This document shows positions 9,849-19,645 of a stretch of 64,000 nt of DNA, piece after piece. The stretch comes from Pseudomonas sp. NKUCC02_KPG. GTDB lineage: Bacteria; Pseudomonadota; Gammaproteobacteria; Pseudomonadales; Pseudomonadaceae. The notes beneath the pieces were generated by a model. It made no database searches. It was not told the DNA's origin and saw only the letters and a program-made list of their open reading frames with translations. The first letter of the stretch is position 1; each line of letters opens with the position of its first letter. The stretch is taken from NCBI RefSeq assembly GCF_019345465.1, contig NZ_JAHKRC010000002.1, forward strand, positions 1-64,000, in the 5' to 3' direction. Position numbers and translations under genes: made by a program.

Positions 9849-9956
9849 TAGAATTTCTTTCTTTAATGGAAAAAATAACAGGTTATCTCTTTTGAATGGC
9901 GCACTGCATGATTTCCTGCAGGGGCATTGGGCTATTTCAAGTTTCAGGAGGTTACT

Positions 9957-10370
9957 GTGCAATCACTCTTTCATTTTGCTTATCACGTTCACGATCTGGG
10001 CTCGGCGCGCCACTTTTACTGCGATGTGCTGGGCTGCGCGGAAGGTCGCAGCACTGATACGTGGCTGGACATCGATTTTTTCGGCCATCAATTGTCCTTG
10101 CACCTGGGTGAGCCGTTTGCCGTCAGCAACACCGGCAAGGTGGGCGATCACTGGGTGCCCATGCCGCATTTCGGGGTGGTGCTGAGCATGCCTGACTGGC
10201 TGGCCTTGAAAGAGCGTCTGATGGATCGCGGCGTGGAGTTTGTGCTGGAGCCGACCCTTCGTTTTGTCGGGACCCCGGGGGAGCAGGCGACGATGTTTTT
10301 CCTCGATCCTTCGGGCAACCCCATCGAGATCAAGGGTTTTACAGAGTGGGCGTCGGTGTATGCCCAGTAA
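9957..10370 (+). CDS. VOC-family (glyoxalase/dioxygenase fold) protein
   Basis: 137 aa single vicinal-oxygen-chelate domain. Candidate metal ligands are a His in FAYHVHDL near residue 10, a His in MPHFGVVL near the middle, and the Glu in PIEIKGF near the C-terminus. The family includes glyoxalases, dioxygenases and resistance proteins, so the reaction cannot be named. The start is GTG with AGGAGG seven bases upstream. The amidase follows after 29 bases, suggesting an operon controlled by the divergent LysR. Confidence 0.85.
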   Translation: MQSLFHFAYHVHDLGSARHFYCDVLGCAEGRSTDTWLDIDFFGHQLSLHLGEPFAVSNTGKVGDHWVPMPHFGVVLSMPDWLALKERLMDRGVEFVLEPTLRFVGTPGEQATMFFLDPSGNPIEIKGFTEWASVYAQ

Positions 10371-10399
10371 CGCAGTCATGAGCAGAGGTTGAATACAGC

Positions 10400-11677
10400 A
10401 TGAGTTTTCTCGACACGGCGGACGCCCACTCGATTGCCGAGCAGGTCCGCACCGCGCACCTGAGCCCCGGCATTGTGGCCGAGCATTTCCTGAGTCAGAC
10501 AAACGCCCGTGAGTCTGCGATCCGGGCGTTCGTCGCCCTCGACCCGCAGGTGGTGCGCAAACAGGCACAGGGGCTGAGCAGCCCCGGGATCAACGGCTTG
10601 CTGGCCGGAGTGCCGATTGGGGTCAAGGACATCATTGATACCCGCGACCACCCCACGGGTTTTTACTCCTCGATCTATGACAACAACTGGCCGTCGCGCG
10701 ATGCCCATGTGGTTGCGCTGCTGCGTCAGGCGGGAGCGGTGATCATGGGCAAGACCCACACCACCGAGTTTGCCTATATGCAAACCGGGCCGACCCGCAA
10801 TCCCCATGATCTGGACCGGACTCCAGGCAGCTCCAGTGCCGGTTCTGCTGCAGGCATGGCCGCGGGTTTCTTTCCTGTGGCGCTGGGCACGCAAACGGCG
10901 GGCTCGCTGCTCAAGCCTGCGTCCTATTGCGGGCTGTATGCGTTTAAACCTTCCTATGGGCTGGTTTCGCTGGAAGGGATCAAGCCCCTGGCACCCAGCT
11001 TCGACACGCTGGGCTGGTATGGCCGGTCGGTTCGCGACCTGGCTCTCGTCGCTCAGGTACTGGTGCCCGGTTTGCCGCAATCGGCTCGGGAGAGCGGCAG
11101 CAGGACGTTCGGGTTTTGTCGTACTGCGCGCTGGGACCAGGTGGATCCGGTGGTGGCTGACGCTTTACTGGCGGCGGTCCAGAGGTTGAAGGCTGCAGGC
11201 CACACCGTGACCACAGTGGACCTGCCGGATGATTTTGCGAACGTGTTTGACGACCACCTGCTGATCAATGACTGCGAGGGCGCACGGTCGCTGTCCAAAG
11301 AGTGGCAATCCAGCCCTGAACTGCTGAGTCCGTCAGTGGTGGCCATGATCGAGCGGGCCAGGGGTACGACATGGGAGCAGGAGTCAGCGGCCAAGGCTCG
11401 CCTGGCTGCGCAGGCACCGAGACTGCAGGCGATTTTTGCACCCTTCGATGCGATGCTGAGCGTCACCTGCGGCATGGTTGCGCCCCTGGGCCTGGAAACG
11501 ACGGGTCCTTCGGACTTTTGCAAATGCTGGATGGCATTCGGGCTGCCTCAAATCAACATTCCCTTACCCAGGCAGCCGGGTGAACTGCCGGTGGGGTTGC
11601 AACTGATTGGTGGTTTTCGTCAGGACAGTGCGCTGCTTGAGGCTGCGCAGCAGGTGGACAGGGCTTTGCGATCGTGA
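10400..11677 (+). CDS. Amidase signature family hydrolase
   Basis: 425 aa amidase. The Ser-cisSer-Lys triad is visible: Lys76 in GVPIGVKDI, the cis-Ser near residue 145 in PGSSSAGSAAG, and the nucleophile Ser169 in GTQTAGSLLKPA. The glycine-rich motif is PGSSSAGS rather than the usual GGSSGGS. The substrate is not identifiable. It ends a LysR-VOC-amidase cassette and is followed by repeat elements. Confidence 0.88.
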   Translation: MSFLDTADAHSIAEQVRTAHLSPGIVAEHFLSQTNARESAIRAFVALDPQVVRKQAQGLSSPGINGLLAGVPIGVKDIIDTRDHPTGFYSSIYDNNWPSRDAHVVALLRQAGAVIMGKTHTTEFAYMQTGPTRNPHDLDRTPGSSSAGSAAGMAAGFFPVALGTQTAGSLLKPASYCGLYAFKPSYGLVSLEGIKPLAPSFDTLGWYGRSVRDLALVAQVLVPGLPQSARESGSRTFGFCRTARWDQVDPVVADALLAAVQRLKAAGHTVTTVDLPDDFANVFDDHLLINDCEGARSLSKEWQSSPELLSPSVVAMIERARGTTWEQESAAKARLAAQAPRLQAIFAPFDAMLSVTCGMVAPLGLETTGPSDFCKCWMAFGLPQINIPLPRQPGELPVGLQLIGGFRQDSALLEAAQQVDRALRS

Positions 11678-11693
11678 GGGTGTCAAACCATGC

Positions 11694-11792
11694 CCGCGGG
11701 AGCGGGCTTGCTCGCGAGGGTGTCGACACGGTTTGACTGACTGACCGCTCTGTGCCGTCGATCGCAGCCTTCGTTCCTCGGCAGCGACTACA
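11694..11792. repeat. Type A and type B REP-like elements side by side
   Basis: A type A element (GGAGCGGGCTTGCTCGCGA) at 11697-11716 is followed by a single type B element (TCGCAGCCTTCGTTCCTCGG then CAGCGACTAC) at 11762-11791. They mark the right edge of the LysR-VOC-amidase block. Confidence 0.7.
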
Positions 11793-11805
11793 AGGTCTGA
11801 GGCTG

Positions 11806-12120
11806 TCAGGGGGTGATATCCCGCTCTTGCGGCTCGGCATCCGGATCAAACCCTGCCGGGAGTTTGCCTTTGAGCTGCCAGGCAAAGGCAATGATTTCTG
11901 CCAGGGTTCGGTACAACTCCTGCGGGATGCTGTCGCCCAATTCCATGCGCGCCAGTAATTTGACCAGCTCGGCATTTTCATAGATCGGCACCCCATGCTC
12001 GCGGGCCAGTATGAGGATGGCTTGCGCCAATTCATCGTCGCCTTTGGCGGTGAGGGTAGGGGCCTGTTTGCCGTCGTATTTGAGGGCTATCGCCTGGCGG
12101 GGTACGGACTCTGTGTTCAT
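11806..12120 (-). CDS. FlhB-like C-terminal-domain protein (EscU/YscU/HrcU family)
   Basis: 104 aa matching only the cytoplasmic C-terminal domain of the flagellar export switch FlhB: AIALKYDGKQAPTL, LTAKG, HGVPIYENAELVKLL and SIPQELYRTLAEIIAFAW. The membrane part is missing. The autocleavage NPTH sequence is replaced by SVPRQ just before AIALKYD. The ATG overlaps the fliK-like stop by four bases, so the two are co-translated. Such stand-alone FlhB-like proteins accompany fliK-like genes in Pseudomonas. A role in export-substrate control is inferred. Confidence 0.85.
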   Translation of the reverse strand: MNTESVPRQAIALKYDGKQAPTLTAKGDDELAQAILILAREHGVPIYENAELVKLLARMELGDSIPQELYRTLAEIIAFAWQLKGKLPAGFDPDAEPQERDITP

Positions 12121-13676
12121 GCGGTTTCGTCCACCCAGCGTTGTTCCAGTCGGGTGTGGCCGCTCTGTGGCGGGGTGCCCTGGTGGCAGTCCAGATCGGT
12201 CACACTCAACCCTGCGTCGTTCAAACGCTGGCGCAAGTCGCCCAGCTGGCTCTCGATCAAGTGCGCCGTAGAGGCCCGTTCGGCCCACAGCTGGCCCGAC
12301 AGGTTGCCGCGCAGCAGCTGCGCCTGCACATGCAGCGGACCCAGAGGTGCGAGGTCGAAGGCCAGTTCTACCCGCCACAGCGGGTCCTTGATTTCCCGGG
12401 GCTCGGGTGTGTCTTGTGGCTCTTTTTCGGTCGGGTCTTCTCGCTGAAACTTGACCTGCAAAGGCACGATGTCGTGGGCATTGCGCATGGGGATTTCCAG
12501 TTGCCATGTGGTCAGCACGCCGCCATCGGCCGTGCGTCCGCTTTGCTCAAGACTCGACAACTGATGACTTTGCAGGCGTGAAATGGCCGCTGCTGCCAGT
12601 TTCAGCAAATTTTCCAGGTTGTCTTCATGTTCGCCGCTCTGCACCGAACGCTGGGGCAGGGGGAAACCGCCCGGCTGCGGCTTGGCGCTGACCTGGCCGA
12701 GCATGCCCAGGGCATTGCGCACAAAGGTCGGCAGTGCCTGGGCCTGGGTGCTGGCGGCCATGCCGGGATTGAAACCGGCACTGGCCGGTACGCCGGGCAG
12801 AATCTGCGCAATCAGTCGCAGCAACGTGGCCTTCATGTCCGGAGCCAGTGCTTGTACCTGACCGCTGAGCAACTTGGTTTCCAGGAATGCGCCGCTGTTG
12901 AGCAAGGCACTGCTCAGTGCTTTGGGGCTGCTCAGTTGCGAGGGTGTAGGCAATTGAGCCAACAGCGTGTCGATAGAGGCACGTAGTTCAGGAGGCATCT
13001 GTGCGGTGGGCGGCAGTTTTTGCAGGGCGCTGAGCAGTCCCTCCAGTGACCCTTGGCGGCTTTGTTGAATTGCGAGTTGCTGCGTGACGGCCAGTTGCTC
13101 CTGGCGCCCACTGAGCGGGACAAAGTTCAGGCTTTGCGCATCGTGCACCCGGGCGCTCAGCAAACTGCCGATCCGCAAAGGCTGCGGGCTGTCCAGGGTC
13201 AGGGTGCTGCCGCTCAAGGCGCTGTTGAGCAGTGTGACCAACGAGCGATAGATTGCCGGTTGCCCGGCGGGTTGGGCCAACGCCTGGGTGGTCAGCACTT
13301 TGCCCTGGAGCAGCGTGCCCACGGGTACTTGCTGTGTATCAAGGCGGGTCAGGGTGGCGACGCTGCTACTCAGTGCCTGTTGCAGGCTGATCGCAAGATT
13401 GCCTGCTGAAGTCTGGGTCACGGCCAACTGTGTGCCCACGGGCAAAGGAAAGTTGCTGCTGGCCTGGACGTTGGTTTCCCGGCCACCGGCCAGGGTCAGC
13501 TTGAGCAGCAACTGGAACGCCAGATCGTTTTGCTTGAGCGATATCACTTCTGCCTGGGCACTTTGGCCGGGTCTTATCAGGCCTTCTGCAGGCTGTAACA
13601 ACTTGAGCACTTCACCGCCCACAAGACCGGGGCGCAGACTACTGGGCGTGGTTTGTGGGATAGGTGGAATATTCAT
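12117..13676 (-). CDS. fliK: Flagellar hook-length control protein FliK family
   Basis: 519 aa, Gln/Leu/Ala-rich. The first about 370 residues are low in conserved motifs. The C-terminal region (about 375-510) fits the Flg_hook domain, with LQVKFQREDP and GPLHVQAQLLRGNLSGQLWAER. FliK secretion measures hook length and, through FlhB, switches export to filament proteins. The ATG at MNIPPIPQ is chosen; an in-frame ATG four codons upstream is also possible. Its end overlaps the FlhB-like gene. It may be a second FliK-like protein, because the main fliK usually sits with fliLMN. Confidence 0.82.
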   Translation of the reverse strand: MNIPPIPQTTPSSLRPGLVGGEVLKLLQPAEGLIRPGQSAQAEVISLKQNDLAFQLLLKLTLAGGRETNVQASSNFPLPVGTQLAVTQTSAGNLAISLQQALSSSVATLTRLDTQQVPVGTLLQGKVLTTQALAQPAGQPAIYRSLVTLLNSALSGSTLTLDSPQPLRIGSLLSARVHDAQSLNFVPLSGRQEQLAVTQQLAIQQSRQGSLEGLLSALQKLPPTAQMPPELRASIDTLLAQLPTPSQLSSPKALSSALLNSGAFLETKLLSGQVQALAPDMKATLLRLIAQILPGVPASAGFNPGMAASTQAQALPTFVRNALGMLGQVSAKPQPGGFPLPQRSVQSGEHEDNLENLLKLAAAAISRLQSHQLSSLEQSGRTADGGVLTTWQLEIPMRNAHDIVPLQVKFQREDPTEKEPQDTPEPREIKDPLWRVELAFDLAPLGPLHVQAQLLRGNLSGQLWAERASTAHLIESQLGDLRQRLNDAGLSVTDLDCHQGTPPQSGHTRLEQRWVDETA

Positions 13677-13714
13677 GTCGCCTTTCATCGTAACAACCTG
13701 TCGAAATTGCCCTC

Positions 13715-13741
13715 TTTAGCGTAGGACATGGCATGTATAAT
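13715..13741 (+). promoter_or_regulatory. Candidate promoter for the ccm operon
   Basis: A perfect TATAAT lies at 13736-13741 with a weak upstream TTTAGC at 13715-13720 (15-base spacing). It points towards ccmA, about 140 bases ahead, in the gap divergent from fliK. The -35 match is poor. Confidence 0.4.
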
Positions 13742-13879
13742 GCTGCCCCGTCGTTCAGAGGGCATGAAAACATTGCAATTGTTTGATCCAGCTCTCTGAA
13801 ACCGGCCGCAAATGCATTTATTCTGCATCACTTTAACGGCCGCGCCTGAGCCGACTTGAACCGTGAAGGCCTCAATTAC

Positions 13880-14515
13880 GTGACCAGCCCTCTTTTAGAA
13901 GCCGTATCGCTCGCCTGTGAGCGTGACTGGCGGATGTTGTTCGAGAACCTCGAATTGCGTCTGGCCAGCGGTGACATGTTGCAAATCAGCGGCCCCAACG
14001 GCAGCGGCAAAACCAGCCTGCTGCGATTGTTGGCGGGCCTGATGCAGCCGACGGCGGGGGAAGTACGCCTCAACGGTCAGGCCTTGAGCAGTCAGCGCCA
14101 TGAACTGACGACCAACCTGCTGTGGATCGGCCATGCCGCCGGGATCAAGGATTTGCTCACCGCCGAAGAAAACCTGGGCTGGCTCTGTGCGTTGCACCGC
14201 CCGGCCACCCGCGAAGCGATCTGGACGGCACTGGCGGCGGTAGGGCTCAAGGGCTTTGAAGATGTGCCGTGCCACACCTTGTCGGCCGGTCAGCAGCGGC
14301 GTGTGGCGCTGGCCCGTTTGTATCTGGACAGCCCGCCGTTGTGGATTCTCGACGAGCCCTTTACCGCGCTCGACAAACAAGGCGTGGCGCAACTCGAAGA
14401 ACACCTGGCCCGCCACTGCGAAAGCGGCGGCATGGTGGTGCTTACCACACACCATACGTTGAGCCGGATGCCGGCCGGTTATCGCAATATCGACCTGGGA
14501 CAGTGGGCTGTATGA
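13880..14515 (+). CDS. ccmA: Heme exporter ATP-binding protein CcmA
   Basis: 211 aa ABC ATPase of the CcmABCD complex, which releases holo-CcmE during cytochrome c maturation. Walker [11 protein letters not shown], signature [14 protein letters not shown], Walker [13 protein letters not shown] and the switch His in TTHHTL are present. The start is the GTG at the (V/M)TSPLLEA sequence typical of Pseudomonas CcmA; an upstream TTG is open but not family-like. The end overlaps ccmB by four bases. Confidence 0.93.
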   Translation: MTSPLLEAVSLACERDWRMLFENLELRLASGDMLQISGPNGSGKTSLLRLLAGLMQPTAGEVRLNGQALSSQRHELTTNLLWIGHAAGIKDLLTAEENLGWLCALHRPATREAIWTALAAVGLKGFEDVPCHTLSAGQQRRVALARLYLDSPPLWILDEPFTALDKQGVAQLEEHLARHCESGGMVVLTTHHTLSRMPAGYRNIDLGQWAV

Positions 14516-15180
14516 GTGTGTTCGCAACGTTGGTAACGCGTGAGGCGCGCTTGCTGTTTCGCCGTCCGGCCGAGTTGGCCAACCCCCTGGTATTTTTTGC
14601 AATTGTGATCGCCATGTTCCCTTTGGCGGTCGGACCCGAGACTCAATTGTTGCAAACCTTGTCTCCGGGGCTGCTGTGGGTCGCGGCGCTTTTAGCGGTT
14701 TTGCTCTCGCTGGACGGGCTTTTTCGCAGTGATTTTGAGGACGGATCCCTTGAGCAGTGGGTCCTTTCGTCGCACCCCCTGCCACTACTGGTCTTGGCCA
14801 AAGTGCTGGCACACTGGCTGTTCTCCGGCCTGGCGCTGGTCATCCTGTCGCCACTGCTGGCTTTGATGCTGGGGCTGCCGGTAGCCTGCCTGCCGGTGTT
14901 GCTGATGTCGTTGCTGCTCGGGACGCCGGTATTGAGCCTGCTCGGGGCCGTGGGGGCTGCACTGACCGTTGGCCTCAAGCGTGGCGGCCTGCTGCTGGCG
15001 TTGCTGATTTTGCCTTTATATATCCCGGTGCTGATCCTGGGCAGTGGCGCCTTGCAGGCGGCACTCCAGGGCATGCCCGCAACCGGTTATCTGCTGTGGC
15101 TTGGTAGCCTGACCGCCCTGGCAGTAACCCTGACACCCTTTGCTATAGCTGCCGGCCTGAAAATCAGCGTCGGTGAATAA
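14512..15180 (+). CDS. ccmB: Heme exporter membrane protein CcmB
   Basis: 222 aa, the usual CcmB length, with six hydrophobic segments. It is the membrane subunit paired with CcmA. The N-terminus ([21 protein letters not shown]) is characteristic, and the [17 protein letters not shown] loop is conserved. The ATG overlaps the ccmA stop (ATGA). An 87-base gap precedes ccmC. Confidence 0.94.
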   Translation: MSVFATLVTREARLLFRRPAELANPLVFFAIVIAMFPLAVGPETQLLQTLSPGLLWVAALLAVLLSLDGLFRSDFEDGSLEQWVLSSHPLPLLVLAKVLAHWLFSGLALVILSPLLALMLGLPVACLPVLLMSLLLGTPVLSLLGAVGAALTVGLKRGGLLLALLILPLYIPVLILGSGALQAALQGMPATGYLLWLGSLTALAVTLTPFAIAAGLKISVGE

Positions 15181-15267
15181 TGAGGTCTGGTCCCCGTGGA
15201 CCAGTAAAGACCCTGGCTGGCATGACACTCGACCTGTCGTGACCGGCACCGTGATGGAAACAGCGTG

Positions 15268-16023
15268 ATGAACTGGACTTGGTTTCACAAACTCGGCTCG
15301 CCCAAATGGTTCTATGCCATTAGTGGGCGGCTGTTGCCGTGGTTAAGCATTGCTGCCGTGTTGCTGATCACCTGCGGGGTGGTCTGGGGCCTGGCGTTTG
15401 CGCCGCCGGACTACCAGCAGGGCAACAGTTTCCGGATCATTTATATCCATGTTCCGGCCGCCATGCTGGCGCAGTCCTGCTATGTGATGCTGGCGGTGTG
15501 CGGTGTGGTGGGCCTGGTCTGGAAGATGAAAATCGCCGACGTGGCGCTGCAGGCTGCCGCGCCCATCGGTGCCTGGATGACCGCCGTGGCGCTGGTCACC
15601 GGTGCCGTCTGGGGCAAGCCGACCTGGGGCTCGTGGTGGGTCTGGGATGCGCGCCTGACCTCGATGCTGATCCTGCTGTTTCTGTATTTCGGCCTGATTG
15701 CCCTGGGCAATGCCATCACTAACCGCGACAGCGCGGCCAAGGCCTGCGCGGTGTTGGCGATTGTGGGCGTGATCAATATCCCGATCATCAAGTACTCGGT
15801 GGAGTGGTGGAACACCCTGCATCAGGGCGCGACCTTCACCCTCACCGAAAAACCGGCCATGCCCATGGAAATGTGGATGCCGCTGCTGCTCACGGTGCTG
15901 GGCTTTTATTGCTTCTTTGGCGCAGTGCTGCTGTTGCGCATGCGCCTGGAAGTACTCAAGCGCGAGGCCCGCAGCAGCTGGGTCAAGGCTGAGGTGTTGA
16001 AGGCACTGGAGGGCGCGCGATGA
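15268..16023 (+). CDS. ccmC: Heme transport protein CcmC
   Basis: 251 aa polytopic membrane protein that presents heme to CcmE. The WWD signature ([13 protein letters not shown]) and flanking His residues for heme ligation are visible. Six membrane segments are expected. The ATG at [10 protein letters not shown] is used; a GTG one codon earlier is equally open. The end overlaps ccmD by four bases. Confidence 0.93.
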   Translation: MNWTWFHKLGSPKWFYAISGRLLPWLSIAAVLLITCGVVWGLAFAPPDYQQGNSFRIIYIHVPAAMLAQSCYVMLAVCGVVGLVWKMKIADVALQAAAPIGAWMTAVALVTGAVWGKPTWGSWWVWDARLTSMLILLFLYFGLIALGNAITNRDSAAKACAVLAIVGVINIPIIKYSVEWWNTLHQGATFTLTEKPAMPMEMWMPLLLTVLGFYCFFGAVLLLRMRLEVLKREARSSWVKAEVLKALEGAR

Positions 16024-16196
16024 GTTTTGCTTCTTTTGGTGACTTCATCGCCATGGGCCATCACGGGGTGTATGTCTGGTCGGCCTACGGCATTTGTCTG
16101 GCGGTACTGGCGTTGAACGTGGCGCTGCCGATCATGGCGCGCCGACGTTATTTGCAACAAGAGGCGCGTCGTTTGCGTCGGGAGAATATGAAGTGA
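16020..16196 (+). CDS. ccmD: Heme exporter small subunit CcmD
   Basis: 58 aa. [20 protein letters not shown] leads into one membrane helix ([21 protein letters not shown]) and an Arg-rich tail ([17 protein letters not shown]). Length, helix and position match CcmD, the small subunit that helps free holo-CcmE from CcmABC. The ATG overlaps the ccmC stop, and the TGA overlaps the GTG of ccmE. It is short enough to be missed by length-filtered gene calling. Confidence 0.9.
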   Translation: MSFASFGDFIAMGHHGVYVWSAYGICLAVLALNVALPIMARRRYLQQEARRLRRENMK

Positions 16197-16654
16197 ATCC
16201 GCTGCGTAAAAAACGTTTGATCATCATCCTGGCGATTCTGGTGGGTGTGGGCGCTGCCGTGGCCCTTGCCCTGAGCGCCTTGCAGCAGAACATCAACCTG
16301 TTCTATACCCCGACCCAAATCGCCAATGGCGAAGCGCCACTGGACACCCGTATCCGTGCCGGTGGCATGGTTGAAGCCGGATCGCTCAAGCGTTCGGGCG
16401 ACTCGCTGGACGTACAGTTTGTGGTCACCGATTTCAACAAGTCCGTGACCATCACCTACCGCGGCATCCTCCCGGATCTGTTCCGTGAAGGGCAGGGCAT
16501 CGTCGCGCTGGGCAAGCTCAATGCCCAGGGCGTGGTAGTGGCCGATGAAGTGCTGGCCAAGCACGACGAAAAATACATGCCGCCTGAAGTCACCAAGGCG
16601 TTGAATGAAAGCGGCCTGTCCGCGCCTGTGCCGGCGAGTGAGGGTAAGTACTGA
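16193..16654 (+). CDS. ccmE: Cytochrome c heme chaperone CcmE
   Basis: 153 aa periplasmic heme chaperone anchored by one N-terminal helix (about 9-30). Heme is bound covalently to H124 of the HDEKY motif, with Y128 as ligand. The GTG start overlapping the ccmD stop is chosen; the frame is open further upstream inside ccmD but unsupported. The last base is shared with the ccmF ATG. Confidence 0.93.
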   Translation: MNPLRKKRLIIILAILVGVGAAVALALSALQQNINLFYTPTQIANGEAPLDTRIRAGGMVEAGSLKRSGDSLDVQFVVTDFNKSVTITYRGILPDLFREGQGIVALGKLNAQGVVVADEVLAKHDEKYMPPEVTKALNESGLSAPVPASEGKY

Positions 16655-18639
16655 TGTCTGGACTCTATATTCCTGAATTGGGCCATCTGGCCATGATTCT
16701 GGCGCTGTGCTTTGCCATTGTGCAGGCCATCGTGCCGCTGCTGGGAGCCTGGCGCGGCGACAAATTGTGGATGAGCCTGGCGCAACCCGCCGCTTGGGGG
16801 CAGTTTGCCTTCTTGTTGTTCTCGTTCGGCTGCCTGACGTATGCCTTCATGGCCGATGATTTCTCGGTGGCGTACGTGGCGAGCAACTCCAACAGTGCGT
16901 TGCCGTGGTACTACAAGTTCAGTGCCGTGTGGGGCGCCCACGAAGGTTCGCTGCTGCTGTGGGCCATGATTCTGGGCGGCTGGACCTTCGCCGTGTCGAT
17001 CTTCTCGCGGCAATTGCCGCAAGTGATGCTGGCGCGGGTGCTGGCGATCATGGGCATGATCAGCGTGGGCTTCCTGCTGTTTTTGATCCTGACTTCGGAT
17101 CCTTTCGTACGCTTGCTGCCGCAGATTCCTTCGGACGGTAATGACCTTAACCCGCTGCTGCAGGACATCGGCCTGATTGTTCACCCGCCGATGCTGTACA
17201 TGGGTTATGTCGGTTTCTCGGTGGCCTTTGCTTTCGCCATTGCCGCCTTGCTGGGCGGCCGACTGGACGCTGCATGGGCGCGCTGGTCCCGCCCGTGGAC
17301 CATCGTGGCGTGGGCCTTCCTCGGTATCGGCATCACCCTGGGCTCATGGTGGGCGTACTACGAACTTGGCTGGGGCGGCTGGTGGTTCTGGGACCCGGTG
17401 GAGAACGCCTCGTTCATGCCGTGGCTGGTGGGCACTGCCCTGATTCACTCGCTGGCCGTGACCGAAAAACGTGGCGTGTTCAAAAGCTGGACCGTGCTGC
17501 TGGCCATTGCCGCGTTTTCCCTGAGCCTGCTGGGAACTTTCCTGGTCCGTTCCGGCGTACTGACCTCGGTGCATGCATTCGCCTCCGACCCTGAGCGCGG
17601 CGTTTTCATCCTGATCTTCCTGCTGTTTGTGGTGGGCGGCTCGCTGACCCTGTTTGCGTTGCGTGCGCCAGTGGTCAAAAGCCACGTCAGCTTCAAGCTG
17701 TGGTCGCGGGAGACCTTGCTGCTGGGCAACAACCTGGTGCTGGTGGTGGCCGCGTCGATGATTCTGCTCGGCACCCTGTACCCGCTGATTGTGGATGCCA
17801 TCAGCGGCGCCAAGATGTCGGTGGGCCCGCCGTACTTCAACGCCATGTTCATCCCGCTGATGGGGTTGCTGATGGTGGTGATGGCGGTGGGCATGCTGGT
17901 GCGCTGGAAAGACACCCCGGTCAAATGGCTGTTGGGCATGCTGACCCCGGTGTTGCTGGGCAGCGCCGCGCTGTCGGCGATTGCCGGCGTGGCTTATGGC
18001 GATTTCAACTGGGCCGTGCTGACCACCTTTATGCTGGCGTCCTGGGTGCTGCTGGCCGGGGTGCGCGACATTGGTGACAAAACCCGTCACAAAGGCCTGG
18101 TCAAAGGCGTACGCTGCCTGACCCGCAGCTACTGGGGCATGCAGATCGCCCACCTGGGTATCGCCGTGTGCGCCCTGGGTGTGGTGCTGTCGAGCCAGAA
18201 CAGTGCCGAGCGCGATTTGCGCCTGGCGCCGGGCGAGTCGATGGAGCTGGGCGGTTATCACTTCATCTTTGAAGGTGCCAAGCACTTCCAGGGCCCGAAC
18301 TTCACGTCGGACAAAGGTACCGTGCGTGTGATCCGTAACGGCAAGGAAGTCAGCGTGCTGCACCCGGAAAAACGCCTGTACACGGTGCAGAACTCGATGA
18401 TGACCGAGGCCGGGATCGACGCCGGTTTCACCCGTGATCTCTACGTCGCCCTGGGCGAGCCCTTGGGCGATGGCGCCTGGGCGGTGCGGGTGCATGTGAA
18501 GCCGTTTGTCCGCTGGATCTGGTTTGGCGGCCTGCTCACAGGTTTGGGTGGATTGCTGGCAGCGATGGACCGTCGCTACCGGGTCAAGGTTAAAAGCCGC
18601 GTGCGTGAAGCATTGGGCATGACAGGAGCCACGGCATGA
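16654..18639 (+). CDS. ccmF: Cytochrome c heme lyase subunit CcmF
   Basis: 661 aa polytopic protein, the core of the heme ligation machine that joins heme from CcmE to apocytochrome c. The WWD domain GWGGWWFWDPVENASFMPW and several conserved His residues are present. Length and the many membrane segments match the family. It overlaps ccmE by one base and ccmG by four bases. Confidence 0.95.
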   Translation: MSGLYIPELGHLAMILALCFAIVQAIVPLLGAWRGDKLWMSLAQPAAWGQFAFLLFSFGCLTYAFMADDFSVAYVASNSNSALPWYYKFSAVWGAHEGSLLLWAMILGGWTFAVSIFSRQLPQVMLARVLAIMGMISVGFLLFLILTSDPFVRLLPQIPSDGNDLNPLLQDIGLIVHPPMLYMGYVGFSVAFAFAIAALLGGRLDAAWARWSRPWTIVAWAFLGIGITLGSWWAYYELGWGGWWFWDPVENASFMPWLVGTALIHSLAVTEKRGVFKSWTVLLAIAAFSLSLLGTFLVRSGVLTSVHAFASDPERGVFILIFLLFVVGGSLTLFALRAPVVKSHVSFKLWSRETLLLGNNLVLVVAASMILLGTLYPLIVDAISGAKMSVGPPYFNAMFIPLMGLLMVVMAVGMLVRWKDTPVKWLLGMLTPVLLGSAALSAIAGVAYGDFNWAVLTTFMLASWVLLAGVRDIGDKTRHKGLVKGVRCLTRSYWGMQIAHLGIAVCALGVVLSSQNSAERDLRLAPGESMELGGYHFIFEGAKHFQGPNFTSDKGTVRVIRNGKEVSVLHPEKRLYTVQNSMMTEAGIDAGFTRDLYVALGEPLGDGAWAVRVHVKPFVRWIWFGGLLTGLGGLLAAMDRRYRVKVKSRVREALGMTGATA

Positions 18640-19172
18640 GACGCTGGTTGATGCTGATCCCCCTGGCCGTGTTCTTGGGCATGGCGTGGTTTCTCTACAG
18701 AGGCTTGTACCTGGACCCGACCGAGTTGCCGTCGGCGATGATCGACAAGCCGTTCCCGGCATTCAGCCTGCCTGCGGTGGAGGGCGACAAGGTCCTGACC
18801 GAGGCCGACCTCAAGGGCAAGCCCGCGCTGGTCAACGTGTGGGCCACCTGGTGCATTTCATGCCGGGTCGAACACCCGATGCTGACCAAGCTGGCCGAGC
18901 AGGGCGTGGTGATCTACGGCGTGAACTACAAGGACGTCAACGCGGACGCGAAAAAGTGGCTCAAGGAGTTCCACAACCCGTACCAGCTGGACATCGACGA
19001 TGCTGATGGCACCCTGGGCCTGAACCTGGGCGTGTACGGCGCGCCCGAGACATTCCTGATCGACAGCAAGGGCATCATTCGCCACAAGTTTGTGGGTGTG
19101 ATCGACGAAACCGTGTGGCGCGAGCAGCTTGCGGGCAAATATCAGGCACTGGTTGACGAGGCCAAACCATGA
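18636..19172 (+). CDS. ccmG: Thiol:disulfide interchange protein CcmG (DsbE)
   Basis: 178 aa thioredoxin-fold protein tethered by an N-terminal helix (about 4-22). The active site is C73/C76 in WATWCISCRVEHP. It keeps apocytochrome CXXCH cysteines reduced in the periplasm. The conserved cis-Pro region is YGAPETFLID. It overlaps both neighbours by four bases. Confidence 0.94.
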   Translation: MRRWLMLIPLAVFLGMAWFLYRGLYLDPTELPSAMIDKPFPAFSLPAVEGDKVLTEADLKGKPALVNVWATWCISCRVEHPMLTKLAEQGVVIYGVNYKDVNADAKKWLKEFHNPYQLDIDDADGTLGLNLGVYGAPETFLIDSKGIIRHKFVGVIDETVWREQLAGKYQALVDEAKP

Positions 19173-19645
19173 AGCGCTGGCTAGCCGCTATGGTGTTCGG
19201 GTTGACGTTGACGGGTATGGCCCATGCCGCCATCGACACCTACGAGTTTGCCAGCGACGCCGAGCGCGAGCGTTTTCGCGAACTGACCAAGGAACTGCGC
19301 TGCCCCAAGTGCCAGAATCAGGACATTGCCGATTCCAACGCACCGATTGCCACCGACCTGCGCCGCGAGATTTTCCGCATGCTGGGCGAGGGCAAGGACA
19401 ACCAGCAGATCCTCGATTTCATGGTCGCCCGCTACGGCGATTTCGTGCTCTACAAACCGGCCCTGACCAGCAAGACGGCAGTGCTCTGGTTTGGCCCGCT
19501 GGCCTTGCTGGTGGGGGGGCTGGTAGTGATTGGCGTCATCGTGGGGCGCCGTCGTCGCACAGGGCAGACCGAAAGCTCGGACACACTTTCTGTCGAGGAG
19601 CGCAAGCGCCTCGACACTTTGCTGGATAAAACCAAAGATGATTGA
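19169..19645 (+). CDS. ccmH: Cytochrome c maturation protein CcmH
   Basis: 158 aa. A signal-like N-terminus is followed by the redox motif [14 protein letters not shown] (C45/C48) and a C-terminal membrane helix (about 104-124). CcmH handles apocytochrome thiols with CcmG and is part of the ligation complex. Short form: the TPR part is encoded separately by ccmI, as usual in Pseudomonas. Confidence 0.94.
   Translation: MKRWLAAMVFGLTLTGMAHAAIDTYEFASDAERERFRELTKELRCPKCQNQDIADSNAPIATDLRREIFRMLGEGKDNQQILDFMVARYGDFVLYKPALTSKTAVLWFGPLALLVGGLVVIGVIVGRRRRTGQTESSDTLSVEERKRLDTLLDKTKDD

Noticed and set aside
17344..18762. Long minus-strand open frame opposite ccmF
   Set aside because: Gln/His-rich shadow of a membrane-protein gene with no domain or RBS.
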